The translations under genes were made by a program, and so were the position numbers. This document shows, in pieces, positions 32,377 to 43,519 of a stretch of DNA of 64,000 nt. The DNA is from Atriophallophorus winterbourni. Its lineage: Eukaryota > Platyhelminthes > Trematoda > Plagiorchiida > Microphallidae. Every line of letters starts with the position of its first letter. Positions within the stretch are counted from its first letter, which is position 1. The notes below the pieces were generated by a model, which did not search any database, was not told the origin of the DNA, and worked only from the letters and a program-made list of their open reading frames with translations. The DNA lies in NCBI GenBank assembly GCA_013407085.1, contig JACCGJ010011118.1, positions 1 through 64,000 on the forward strand. The letters are read 5' to 3'.

Positions 32377-34360
32377 GTGAATCAATCGACAGATGACTGG
32401 GTAAAACAGATTCAACTCAAATTTCCGAAAGTCTTCCAAGATGGCCTTGGATATTGCCGGAAAACTTCAGCAAAGCTGACTTTGAAGCCGAATGCGAACC
32501 CAACATTTCGTCCCAAACGCCCCGTACCGTACGCTCTTTTGGAAAGCGTCGACAAAGAACTTGACAGACTGCAAGCCGCCTGAGTAATCAAACCCGTCAA
32601 CTACTCAGCATGGGCAGCACCAATTGTGATTGTCAAAAAACCGAATGGTAGTCTGAGAGTTTGCGCGGATTATTCGACTGGTCTAAATGCATCTTTGGCA
32701 GATCATCAATATCCACTACCTCTTCCTGAGGGCCTCTTCGCCAGATTCAATGGTGGTCATTGTTTTGCAAAACTGGACCTATCGGAAGCTTACCTCCAAA
32801 TTGAGGTCGCTGAAGAATCAAGAGAGCTATTAACCATCAACACTCACCGTGGGCTCTTCCAGTACCAACGCTTACCGTTTGGTGTCAAGACTGCACCTGC
32901 TATCTTCCAACAGGTCATGGATACCATGCTCCAAGGTTTACCCTATGCTGCTGCCTATCTCGACGATATAATCATAGTCGGATCAAATGTGGATGAACTA
33001 CGTGATCGTATAAAGGAAGTCCTCAAACGCATAAACGAATATGGCTTCCGTTTACGGGCCGAAAAATGTGAATTTTTCATGGAATCTATAAGATATCTCG
33101 GATTTATCATTGATCGTCATGGTCGACGGCCAGACCCATCAAACATTGATGCAATTCAGAATATGCCACCACCACATGATATCCCAACATTGCGATCATT
33201 TCTCGGATTTGTCAGCCACGATGGCGAATTTTTACCATCATTACACAAATTACGCGGCCCTCTCAATAATCTACTGAAGAAGGATACCCCTTGGATATGG
33301 TCAGAAGAGACCCAACAAGCTTTCGAGAAAATAAAGTCGATGCTGACCTCAGATCTTTTACTGACACATTACGACCCAAGGCTCCCAATCGTTCTAGCCT
33401 CGGACGCTTCCAGCTACGGAATCGGTGCAGTTATCTCACATGTTTTCAAGGATGGAACCGAAAAAGCCATTGCTCACGCAGCACGATCACTCACCTCAGC
33501 TGAACGGAATTACAGCCAAATCGAGAAAGAGGCGCTTGCCATTATCTTCGCTATCAAGAAATTTCATAAGATGCTATACGGCCGGAAATTCACGCTGCTG
33601 ATGGACCATAAACCGTTGCTTGCTATTTTTGCATCAAAAAAGGGCATTCCTGTCTACACAGCAAACAGGCTACAGCGATGGTCAACCATCCTGCTGGGCT
33701 ATAATTTCGACATAAAGTACATCTCCACCGGAAAAATCGGACAAGCGGATGCACTCTCAAGACTGATAACAGAAAACACTATAGAAGAAGACATGGTAGC
33801 CCAAACAACTCTGGATGCTGACATCAGTTGTTTACTTTCCACCACTATGATGAAACTGCCGGTAACAGTTGACCAAATTCGAGATGCAACAGTAGAAGAC
33901 CCCGTACTCCAAAAGGTATTTGAATACCAGAAATCCAGATGGCCAATATCTGTACAAGACCCAGAACTACAACAATTCCGACATCGTCAGAATTCCCTTT
34001 CAACCGTGGACGGGTGTCTCATGTTTTCGGATAGAGTGGTAATTCCAAAGGAACTCCGTTCCACAGTACTCAAACAATTCCACACAAGTCATCCCGGGAT
34101 AAATCGTATGAAGGCGCTAGCGCGCAGCTTCGTGTACTGGCCCCTTATGGATTCACACATTGAGAACCTGGTTAGCTCGTGTTTTAAATGTCAATCGGCA
34201 TTAAAATCACCGACAAAGTGTGAACCACACCCATGGCCCGATCCCACAGAACCCTGGTCAAGAATTCACTTGGATTTCGCGGGCCCACTGAACGGAATAT
34301 CGTATCTCCTATTGGTGGACTCCCACAGCAAATGGCCAGAGGTTTTCCCCCTCACCAACA
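32377..34360 (+). pseudogene. Gypsy pol remnant: reverse transcriptase, RNase H, partial integrase
   Basis: One reading frame interrupted only by TGA at 32581-32583. RT motifs are KLTLKPNANPTFRPKRPVPY, WAAPIVIVKKPNGSLRVCAD, FAKLDLSEAYLQIEV, LPFGVKTAPAIFQQVMD and the catalytic YLDD at 32956-32967. RNase H follows (LASDASSYGIGAVI, IEKEALAIIFAIKKFHKML, MDHKPLLAIF). The integrase zinc-binding HHCC region is intact (HTSHPGINR...CFKCQ), and two of the three catalytic acidic residues are visible (LDFAGPL, LLVDSHSKWPEVF). The sequence then leaves integrase at about 34360, so the catalytic Glu and the C-terminal domain are absent. Protease is missing upstream. This is the start of a longer open frame (32626-35334) that continues into gag. 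Confidence 0.93.
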
Positions 34361-35299
34361 CAACAACTGGCGACGGGAAGCAAAGAACCCAACAATTCGA
34401 AATGGCAATCACATCAGAAGAAGTAAAATCAATACTTCAGCAAATGCAACGCCAATTCGAAGAAGCTCAAGCTGGTTTGATGCAGACACTTTTGAAAAAA
34501 CTGAGTGTTATTAATCAAGACAAGAAGACTGACGTACAAAACCCAGTGGTGGATGCAATCATCACCAGCATCCCCAAATTCAATTACGACCCAGAAAGCG
34601 GTCTCACCTTCGAATCTCGGTTCAAGAGATTCAAATATATTTTTCAATCAATTTTCAAAGAAAGTTTTGGCGAACAGTCTTCCTTATTTAACAGACGGTA
34701 TAACTGCATGAAATTGTTCAAGCAGGATTGCGATGAATTAGTAAATTATGCAGGAAAAGTATGTAGTCTGCAATCAGAGAATGATCGAGAGATTCGCACA
34801 AGACTACCGTCATTACTCGATCAAAATCCGAAAATCAACATGTCGTCAATAACAACCGAATGCCAGAGGCTACTAAATTTGAAGCGTGACACTGCGCTGG
34901 TCGAGCAAAACCCACGCCAGAATGAGCCAGTGATGTTAGCCGTCAAGCACCAAAGTAGCCGACAAAATGATCACCTTGTCGATCAAGACACCAAGCTTCC
35001 ATCCCAGTTTTGCCAATGTGACGAATGGCATTTTGCGCGTTATTGTCCATTCAAGAAGCACCGATGCCAGAACTACAACAAAAAGGGGCATAACGAAGAC
35101 TACTACCGCACAAACTATTTTAAGAGATCAGTGTTCAATGATCCCTATCCTGTCTTCGCCACCTTCAAGACCCCGGATAATGGAAATTCAGCGGAAGAAG
35201 AGCCACCTCAAATTAATTCCGCAGAATGCAAACCAAGAAGGTGGGCCGATCGAAGACGTGTTTCAGTACCCACACGACAACCAAGCTTAAAGGGGGAGG
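34361..35299 (+). pseudogene. Gypsy leader plus gag (nucleocapsid) fused in frame after integrase
   Basis: Directly after the integrase break, CAACTGGCGACGGGAAGC (34362-34379) resembles the leader that follows the 5' LTR. An ATG at 34402 then starts a gag-like protein: MAITSEEVKSILQQMQRQFE (coiled N-terminus), PKFNYDPESGLTFESRFKRF, LLNLKRDTALVEQ, and a zinc-knuckle-like cluster (CQCDEWHFARYC and CQNYNKKGHNEDY, the second lacking one Cys). The C-terminal PRRWADRRRVSVPTRQPSLK looks more like the tail of pol than of gag. The frame stays open through the polypurine tract and ends at 35334 inside the LTR. The capsid middle seems shortened. Identity as gag is strong; the junction model is inferred. 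Confidence 0.85.
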
Positions 35300-35523
35300 T
35301 GTTAGGAGGGCGCCCCCTGTTGTATAGCCAGTGAACGAACTATTGATTATTCACCAATGAAGATCGATTTTGAATTCAAATTATGATTTTCGCTCACTGT
35401 GATATTCACACATTCGCTCACTTATGATACACTTTGCATTCGGTAAATAGACGAGTTGAGTGACGGTTGCGTTCTCTCTGACCAAACGGGCTGGGCCAAC
35501 AACAGTGCAGCACAGACATAACA
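35300..35523 (+). repeat. 3' LTR of the Gypsy element
   Basis: 224 bp, TGTTAGGAGGG to AGACATAACA, preceded by the polypurine run AAAGGGGGAGG (35289-35299) and followed by the target-site duplication GTGAC (35524-35528). Confidence 0.95.
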
Positions 35524-35528
35524 GTGAC

Positions 35529-36450
35529 CATTTAATGACCTTTTCGAAATTTCTCAACTAATCACCGTGATCACTGGATCCGGCGAATTTCACATCATCA
35601 GCAAACATTTAGCAGGGATATGACAAATGAGATGCCAAATCATCGATGAAGATCAGGAAAAGTATTAGGCCTAGTACTGAACAATTGGGACCCAACTGGT
35701 AGCTTTTGCAAATTCAGTGGTATTATCGACTACATTGGCCTGAAATGATCCATAAAGGAGACAAATGGTTATCCAGTCGTGAATCGTCCCAGATACTCCT
35801 TTGGGCGCGAACTCCATACTTAGGAACCTGTGACTCACCGTATCGAAGGACTTAATAAAGTCTAGATAAAAGACCTCTACTCGTCCGCCTTCTTTTAAAA
35901 TTAGAAACTTTTTCTAAAATGCATAAAAGGTTCGAGAAACACGATCTTCTTTTAAAAATTCCATATTGAACTGTGCTAAACGATGCATTGTGTATGAGGT
36001 GGCTGCACAACCGATCCCTGATAAGTAAATCCTGGTCTTTTCACATAACACTTGTCAAGCTTACGGGTCGGTAAATCTTCACTATGTTTGCAAATTGCTT
36101 TCTTCAAGTCATCTGGTAAGATGCCCTTGTAGAGCGATTTTCTGAATAACCTACAGGGTCTCTGCTAGTACTCAAGTTATTTCCTTTAACATTTTCGGAT
36201 GCACGTCGTCTGGTCCGGTGGGTTTATTTCCATCTAGATTTTGTATGACTCGATCATCATCTTCTGTTCGAAAATTACTTCGCTTAGATGATGTCTTCTG
36301 CGGATCAGAATAGGCCTTCTCGCAGTTGTCTAATATTAGGGTACTTATGTGCTCCCTTAGCTTAACATTACACTGAAACTTAACTGAATTACTTCTCAGG
36401 GTACTATTTATCAAACTTCGCCAGGTAGGTTTCGTAGCTTCGCTTAAGTC
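35529..36450 (-). mobile_element. Decayed CR1 LINE, RT region, right of the Gypsy insertion
   Basis: This continues the fragment at 31520-32119. Minus-strand reading gives FADDVKFAGSSD near 35600, KAFDTVSHRFLSMEF-like residues near 35830, and at 36414-36172 DDDRVIQNLDGNKPTGPDDV and HPKMLKEIT, an early RT block. Highly decayed. Confidence 0.7.
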
Positions 36451-36955
36451 TCAGTTGTATATTCACTGTGTTGTTTCTCGAAACCTTATTTCACGGCCAA
36501 TTTATATGTATTGGAACGGCTGTGTATCTCCAGAAGTTTCTTTCGGTCTAATGAGGTTGAAAGGATCAAGAATCACGAATCAATATTTCATGGTGAAAAA
36601 GCAAATCGCATTACATGTACAATTGGATGACAGCTATAAATTAGAGAAGATGCAATCACAATAATAGTGAGGTGTTTGGTTAGTGTGGGGTCAAAATACA
36701 CGGCCGATAATGGAGTCCTCTTTGATATAAGCGTCCAGATTCGATTTGAAATCACGTATGCATTTACGATATCCTGTGATAGCGGAATCCTTAGAAAGCA
36801 AATACGCACCGAGAAGAAATGACGTCGAAAATCGAGTCTTCGTTGCTGTTAATCAAGCTTACTTGAATGACTCCGTGTACTCTTATGGGAAACGACTTTT
36901 ATCAAATCCTAGATAGAATGATTAATAATCTGCCATCTTTGTATTTTAATATCAT
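36451..36955. other. No gene recognised
   Basis: Short open frames on both strands have no recognisable product. This may be further decayed LINE sequence. Confidence 0.4.
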
Positions 36956-36959
36956 GTCC

Positions 36960-37316
36960 CTTCATAATATCCTCTGTGGAAATCGGTCAATCACAGCATG
37001 ACTAGGACTTTTCTCACTTAGGAGGAGGCGACTTAGGGGGGATCTTATAGAGACCTTTAAGGTTGTCAAAGGACTAAGTTGTTTAGAATTCGATGACTTC
37101 TTTCGGTTCTCTCCTTTGGTTGGTACACGAGGGTACAGTTTTAAGCTAAGTAAACAGCACACCAGGCTCGAATCCAGAACGCACTTCTTTAGCATCCGTA
37201 TAGTGAACGCGTGGAACTCACTTCCCGCAGAACTAATCTTGGCAACTTCAGTAATTGCGTTCAAACATGGGCTGGACGAACGGTGGCAGGAGCTCTTCCC
37301 GGAGCATTACCCTTAA
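36960..37316 (+). mobile_element. CR1-A-like LINE C-terminus
   Basis: It encodes the end of a CR1 ORF2: RRRLRGDLIETFKVVKG, then VGTRGYSFKLSKQHTRLESR, THFFSIRIVNAWNSLPAELI, and a stop after WQELFPEHYP. A 3' non-coding stretch follows. A (TGATAC)n run at about 37639-37662 may be its simple-repeat tail or that of a neighbour. Confidence 0.85.
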
Positions 37317-37739
37317 GACTAAATCCCTCATTTTTATGATAAAAAAACACAAAAATATTCGAAAATTTTTTTTGAAACACAAAAAAGAGTTTCTTTTTTC
37401 ATTTTTTCGCATTTGTGTAAATAAACTGCTGTCCATCGTCTTTTCATTCGATTGGACATGCAACATGCATAACTCTCTCGCCTTTCGGTGATGAGACATC
37501 TCCCATCTTCCATTCACAGTTACACACGCCTGTGTTACTTACGAATCAATCCTGGTAGTGGTGGGTGTTTTCAAGCACACCTCCGAAAGAATCTGGGCAC
37601 TCGTTTCGACTTGGTCGACTATCGCCCTGTGATACTGATACTGATACTGATACTGACTATTCGCTCTTGGTACGTGATGTGCTGCACCCCATCAACTAGC
37701 AACATATCCCGGTGGTAAATTTTATTCAGTAATTCAATA

Positions 37740-38710
37740 TCGTCATGCAACCACGGTGCCCACACTCGGATTTTGTATTATATCGTCGGATGAATGTAAT
37801 GAATTTAAAATTCGGGGCAGCGTTCTAAAAGATAACCTCACAAATATTCTCCTTAGCATGAACAAGATAACGCTTGCAATGTTGAAGACTTTCTGGCAAT
37901 GGCCATTCGGTTTCAGGTTATTTGTAATCCAGATACCGAAATCCTTTTCAGCGTTGGTAGAAGTCAAGGTTTCATGACCAATATTATATGTTGCTCGTAT
38001 TGCCAGCCAAAATGTAATATTTTACATTTATCTGTGTTAAAAGGCAGCTGATTTAGCCGAGAATAGTGGTACGGGGCATCCAAATCCTGTTGCAGCATCA
38101 AACAATCTACAATCGATCGGATTTCCTTTCATATTATTGTGTTATCAGCAAACGTCACAATCATGCATCGTACTACTTGCGCAATATTATTTATATATAA
38201 CAATAAAAGGATAGGATCGAGCACTGAAACTTGAGGGACGTTGCAGGTGACATTGAGGTTTTTTGATAGGACACCGTCAAAGAGAACTGGCACATGTCGG
38301 GCGGTCAGATAATCCATTATCCACGATAATCAGTTTCCTGTTATTACATATTGCACTAGCTTTAACAAAAGCAGGCTGTGGTTGACCTTAAGAAATGCCT
38401 TTGATCGATCAATATAGCAGGCATGAAAGGATTATCCTAAATCAAGAGATGTTGTCCAATCGTTCAGAGTAATGAGTAAATTAGAGTCACAAAATCTTTT
38501 ATGCCAAAACCCATGTTGCGCAGCTGATAAGCTGAAAAGTCCTTTATTTTCAAGGTGACTCACTACACACTCTGTTAGGATGCATTAAATACATTCCGAG
38601 ACGCGTGGGTGCAGCATAACTGTTCTGTAATTCAGTACGTACGTATTAAGTTGCAGTGTGTGTCGTTCCACAACGAATTTGTCAATTAATGGTTAAGTAG
38701 TTCAGCATTT
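37740..38710 (-). mobile_element. Decayed CR1-like LINE, RT palm to C-terminus
   Basis: Minus-strand pieces are LNVTCNVPQVSVLDPILLLL and YINNIAQVVRC...TFADNTII (RT motifs around the active site, where FADD has become FADN), and, toward 37743, NAEKDFGIWITNNLKPNGHC and ILFMLRRIFVRLSFRTLPRI. Many stops. Confidence 0.75.
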
Positions 38711-38734
38711 AAAATTAAATCTTGGAGTCTGGTT

Positions 38735-39170
38735 ATGTGACAGCCGGAAGAACAGCTTGCGTTGTGAGGTCATCTACAAACGTACTTCCAAGTTTCTAAG
38801 TATTCTTCGACGGAATTTCAGAACCGTTCTGCCTGGAACGTTGGCCGTCATCATAAAAGCCTCCTACATTCGAACCATGGACCTTGCATCACAAGCTTGG
38901 AATCTGTGCCTAAAAGCGATATACTATTTCTTGATAGAAAATACATTTGTGTAACTAAACTAGTAACTGGTTTTCGGGAACTAAGGTACGAGGAACGACT
39001 GCAAAAGCTTGGGCTTCCCAACTCAACTTCAAAGAAGCCTTGGAAGTGATGTGATACTAACATACAAAATATTGAATACCCCAAATCATCCTTAGAAACA
39101 TTTATTCGAATACTTTGAGTCACAACATGGACACAGCCGCTCAGCGTCACTGTAAATTATTCACTCCCGC
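38735..39170 (+). mobile_element. CR1-like LINE C-terminus, decayed
   Basis: It encodes RTSKFLSILRRNFRTVLPGT, then IRTMDLASQAWNLCLKAIY, the helical stretch before the C-terminus of CR1 ORF2, followed by frame-broken YEERLQKLGLPNSTSKK. Opposite orientation to the fragment at 37740-38710. Confidence 0.7.
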
Positions 39171-39429
39171 ATTAGCTGTCGTCGATATTTTTGTTCTGCA
39201 CGTGTCTGGTTTCTTTGCAATGCCCACTTTGAAACTATTGTCTTCGCTACCAGCGTCGAAAATTTAATTCCAAATTTTGACAATTATTTGTTGCAAAACG
39301 ATTTAGTGACACCCGCGCATTGACTCACGGTAAGTATCCAACTAGAATATACTTGACATTTCATAATAATTTTTATTAATATATCATGAAAAATATTTAC
39401 TATGATATGGTTATTGTGAAGCTGTGTAT

Positions 39430-40330
39430 TTTGTTATCATAAATTCCAGAATCGATAGCATCGTTTTTGGAAACGGACACAGTACAATTATTGAAAATAG
39501 CTCAAATCAATCACAGAGCGAAAGTTGTAAGCAGCTCATGTAAGAACCATTATGGTTCCGTAGAACTAGACGCAAACTAATACTGTTTTTTTAAATAATA
39601 TCTGCTAATAATTTAGATATAAATTCGACGAATTGTTTACGAAAAGTTTCTAGGTATATTTTAAAAAATCAAGATAACGTAGTGGGTCTACTAACATACC
39701 GCACTAAACTGAGGAGAAACTTTAACATGAATGAGTATTCTAGAATCCGGAATCCTTTCCCCAAAACATAGGACTTTGCGCCTCTTCACGTGATTTCTAA
39801 AAACACATCTAGATTCATTCCTAACTGAGGAAAAAATAAACGAAACTTTTCAACTTTAATATCTCGATAGAAGAACTAAATAATCAGAGCATTCCTGGGT
39901 TCTAAGAGTGAAATTAGTTTTACAAATTTCATATTGAACAATCACCGTTAGTGTTTACCTTCAAGATTTCCTCGTTCACATCCATAGAAACAAAACTGGC
40001 CCGTATATTATACCACATTGCTGCACCGAATGTTAAACCAAAAGCATCGAGAAATACGTCTTCCATTCAAAACAAACTTGAATTTTGAAAATTCGCAACT
40101 GAAAATGTTGGTTACTAAGCCTCTTTGTGATCTCCAATATCTACGATGATCACATTAGTCGATCATAAATATTGTTCTGGACATATATTTTCTTAGAATA
40201 ATAATCAATAATTTTATTCCGTGAAATAACAGCACGCATATTGAATTTCTATAAAAAAGCTTAATTGCCGTTTAGCTTCATTATTTTAATGTGAGTAAAA
40301 ATTTATTGTTTGAACTTTCATTATGGTTAA
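39430..40330 (+). mobile_element. CR1-like LINE family D, second copy of C-terminus and 3' end
   Basis: This aligns with 950-1760 along its length: IDSIVF, the Asn-Gln-Ser region, GGTTCCGTAGAACTAGACGC, and the non-coding CATATTGAACA, CCTCGTTCACATCCA and GTCTTCCATTCAAAACAAAC. More decayed than the first copy. Confidence 0.75.
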
Positions 40331-40367
40331 CTGAATAACTTATGTATCCTATTGGAACTATAGGAAT

Positions 40368-41172
40368 AAAAAACTCTCTGTTACACCAAAACACGAATCT
40401 GGATCAAAGCATACTGTATGAAATTATCGCCCGATTAACCACACAGCAATTCTATATAGATTACTTCATAAAATAGTAAGGAAAGCTATCTTAAATCACC
40501 TATCGCTAAGTTTCTTCTCTAGAGCTCAACACAGATCCATGAACAAAAAGCTTGCACTGCATCCCAGCTCGAATACCTCGACTATAATACTAATTTCATC
40601 GTGAAAGTTGAGGCAGTCGTAGTTTTCTTCCTAGACATAACTGAAGCTTCAAAACTGTCTATCTTGAGATATTATTTTTGAAACATGAATCATATGGCAT
40701 AGTATGTAATCTTCTGTCTGTTTAAGTCAATATCCAATGAGATCACAGGCTGCCTATTCTGAGTGGGGAAATTCAAGCTAGCTTATGTGGCAGTTATTAT
40801 TTCTTTTATATATGAATGACATACATAATGTCATTTCTCATAGTTAACTAATTTTATTTGCTCATGACATGGAAGTCGTTGATAATTTCCCAGCTAATCA
40901 AGCACAAACTTATATAGCTAGACTAAACAATGATCTAGCTGCAATTGCAGATTTGCCGACGTTTAAGTTTTTACGTTCTCCACAGCAAAATCGAATTTGA
41001 TACCTAAAAAAGCAGGCATGCAAAATGATTCAGTCATCATAACAATAATTCAATTCGAAATGATTAACAGCCCACCCGATTTATGATTTCGATATTCCGG
41101 ATCACTAAATTTCGACGAAGAGAGTCGCCACCTTATTGCAGAAAGCAACAAATTATAATTTTAGCTAGCCAG
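40368..41172 (+). mobile_element. CR1-like LINE RT fragment, left arm and loop of an inverted repeat
   Basis: The plus strand reads decayed RT: IVRKAILNHL, FSRAQHRSMNKKACTASQLE and VVFFLDITEASKLSILRYYF (40480-40680). Then in the loop come ISPLLFLLYMNDIHNVI-like residues and FAHDMEVVDNFPANQAQTY (active-site region, about 40855-40910). The first ~350 bp is repeated in reverse at 41173-41516. Confidence 0.7.
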
Positions 41173-41516
41173 GACAGAAGATTACATCCTATGTCATATG
41201 ATTCATGTTTTGAAAATAATATCTCAAGATGGACAGTTTTAAAGCTTCAGTTATGTCTAGGAAGAAAACTACGACTGCCTCAAGTTCCACGATGTAATTA
41301 GTATTATAGTCGAAGCTGGGATGCAATGCAAGATTTTTGTTCATTAATCTGTGTTGAGCTCTGAAGACGAAACTTAGCGGTAGGTGATTTAAGATAGCTT
41401 TCGTTACTATTTTATAAAGTAATCTATATACAATTGCTGTGTGGTTAATCGGGCTAAAATTTTATACAGTATGCTTCGATCCAGATTCGTGTTTTGGTGT
41501 AACAGAGAGTTTGTCG
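41173..41516 (-). repeat. Right arm of a ~350-bp inverted repeat
   Basis: Reverse complement of 40368-40718 with about 90% identity by eye. For example, AACCACACAGCAATT, TAAATCACCT and CTTCCTAGACATAACTGAAG are shared. The arms are separated by ~455 bp of unduplicated CR1 sequence. Confidence 0.85.
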
Positions 41517-41519
41517 AGA

Positions 41520-42964
41520 TTGTATGTTATATCTGTGACGTGCAACTATTCGCCCAGCCGTGTGTTCGAGAGAACACAACCGTAACAGAACTGGTGTTCT
41601 GACTGAATGCAAAAATATCGCAAAGTCAGGGAGCGAGTTAATATCACACAATGAGCGGAAATCACAATTTGAACTCACAATCAATCTCGATTTTTAATTA
41701 ATTGATAGTTCGTTTACTGTCTACACAACGCCTCCCCTTTTTTAAAAAAAATTAACACATGCGACAATAGCTAAGCTGGTGTTGTTTGGCCGAATTCTGG
41801 TTTTTTCTAAACTAAGGGCTTTATGTAGCGCGTTGCTGGATGGAATTTTAGTCTGTTTGGTCAAGCCTTCCGTGGAATAGCATTTAATCGTTTTTGTACT
41901 ACAAATTTCCATATCGTTGTCTGAGATGATTTGCTTGGCGTGTCCACATTTGTTCGCTACCTTGTACTTGTTGACTCTCTTCGCCAACAATTTGGGCCAC
42001 TTTGAAAATGCAAACTTTTTATCTGTATGACCAACAGTTTCACAATTCTGGCAACTTTGTTGCTTGTATCTGGAAAATCTTCCAGAGTACCGCATTCCAC
42101 TAAGCCAGCATGCACGTCGGGGTTTGTTTTGCTGTGTTCTGTTGCCTGAAAACCTTGACCCGATACTTCTGCAAGATCGAGTTGTAATTCAATCTAAAAC
42201 TGTAGGCAGAATACGTTGTTCTCTAAATTCACATTCATATTTGAGATACTTCATTATTTGAAATTCATTATCGTCTATTTTTAACTACATGTCGGGGTCG
42301 GATTCCAACTTTGATACAACTTTTCCTTGAAACTCATAATTTCCAGGAGAGTGCAGCTTATGTTTTGTGGAAGCATTTTCTGTGTGAATTTTCGACTTCA
42401 ATGCACCAATTGTGACTCCTTCATCTGAATGAGACCGAATTTCTTCGAAGTTTCTCGCTGAATTTTCGACTGATTCTCCCAAACTTGAACTGTTTATTTA
42501 ATGAAATGCAACTTTCTCTATGAACTTCAGCTGAATGTTGAATAATTCTTGTAGGAGATCCAGCAGTACTGACATTCTTTGTAGTAGACTCACTCTTGAT
42601 TATGCCGAAATTGAACTGTTGATTATCTGGAATGCCATTCGTTATATTAACTCTTCGAATATCTGCTTCCGTTGATTAAGCAATTCTTGTGCGAATTCGT
42701 TTGGAAATAACATCCTTCGCTAAGTGAAAATTGTTCCGCACCCCGTCGTCAATTGTTATATCTGTGATGTGCAACTATTGGCCCACCCGTGGGTTCCAGA
42801 GAACACAACCTTAAATGAACTGGTACATTGACCGAATGCAAGAATATCACAAAGTCAGGGAGCGAGTGAATATCGCACAATGAGCAAAAATCACAATTGG
42901 AACTCACAATCGATCTTTATTGGTGATTAATTGGTAGTTCGTTCACTGTCTATACAACATTGTA
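41520..42964 (-). mobile_element. Internally deleted Gypsy element with 206-bp LTRs
   Basis: LTRs lie at 41525-41730 and 42754-42959, both 206 bp, and the duplication TTGTA lies at 41520-41524 and 42960-42964. On the minus strand the 5' LTR is at 42959-42754. It is followed by ATTGACGACGGGGTG, like the leader of the element at 32120, and the polypurine run AAAAAAGGGGAGGC precedes the 3' LTR. The LTRs are homologous to those at 32120 (GTTGTATAGACAGTGAACGA, ATCACCAATAAAGATCGATT), although shorter. The ~1.02-kb interior has only gag-like remnants, so the element is non-autonomous. LTR divergence is much larger than at 32120, so it is older. Confidence 0.9.
41742..42482 (-). pseudogene. Gag remnant inside the deleted Gypsy element
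   Basis: The minus-strand frame 42095-41742 contains a degraded zinc knuckle (QSCQNCETVGHTDKKF) and 42482-42285 a Ser/Glu-rich stretch. Both fit the nucleocapsid end of a Gypsy gag. No protease or pol motif is found. Confidence 0.5.
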
Positions 42965-43515
42965 CAAATCTATTTTTGCTTAATAATTTTTCTGGTAAAA
43001 AAAACTATTGAACAGTTTTTAATATCTTCAGCTCAATTTGTTCTGACAATATCGTTTAGATCAGACGATCGATATCACAAAAGATTTATTGATTTCCTGT
43101 TAACGTTTTCACTCACATTTCACCGATATTTTGTTCGATAACTCAGTTTAAAAATATTTTTGTTAAATATGATTTAGTACATAATCAACTCATCAATTAA
43201 TTACAATACACTTATGTTGTGTGCGTTACCCGCATTCTTGGTCGATCTGGGTTTTCAGGAATTTTTTCTCGGGAACGTAACATTTCGATTAAAAATATTG
43301 AAGTTATTTTAAGAACAACAAGGAATTATCAAAGGGGGATCGCGGATTATAGGTACGTGGATCGAAAGAACTGTTCGTAAGTCAGATCGCTTATTTTTGT
43401 ACTGCGTGTTTTTATACTAGCTTGACTGGTCCACTACATATTTTCAGTGAGCCCGAGTTTATTACTTTTTTCGCACATTTTCCTAATATTTTTATATTTC
43501 GAGTCTGTAGTACTT
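42965..43515. other. AT-rich spacer
   Basis: I see no gene. The segment just left of the gag start at 43520 could hold the leader or LTR of that Gypsy remnant, but no LTR pair is recognisable. Confidence 0.4.
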
Positions 43516-43519
43516 TGCA

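Larger units (their letters stand above)
32115..35528 (+). mobile_element. Ty3/Gypsy LTR retrotransposon with scrambled pol-gag order
   Basis: This young-looking insertion has LTRs at 32120-32343 and 35300-35523 (224 bp each, 2 differences), both TGTTA...TAACA, and a perfect duplication GTGAC at 32115-32119 and 35524-35528. A leader with a TGGCGACGGGG stretch follows the left LTR, where a primer-binding site is expected. AAAGGGGGAGG, a polypurine tract, precedes the right LTR. The interior is only ~2.96 kb and has the wrong gene order: RT, RNase H and the first half of integrase come first, then gag. Protease and the integrase C-terminal half are missing. It cannot be autonomous but inserted as a unit, since LTRs and duplication are intact. 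Confidence 0.95.

Noticed and set aside
37639..37662. (TGATAC)n run as a regulatory repeat
   Set aside because: A short simple repeat downstream of a CR1 3' end is more likely a LINE tail or a plain microsatellite.
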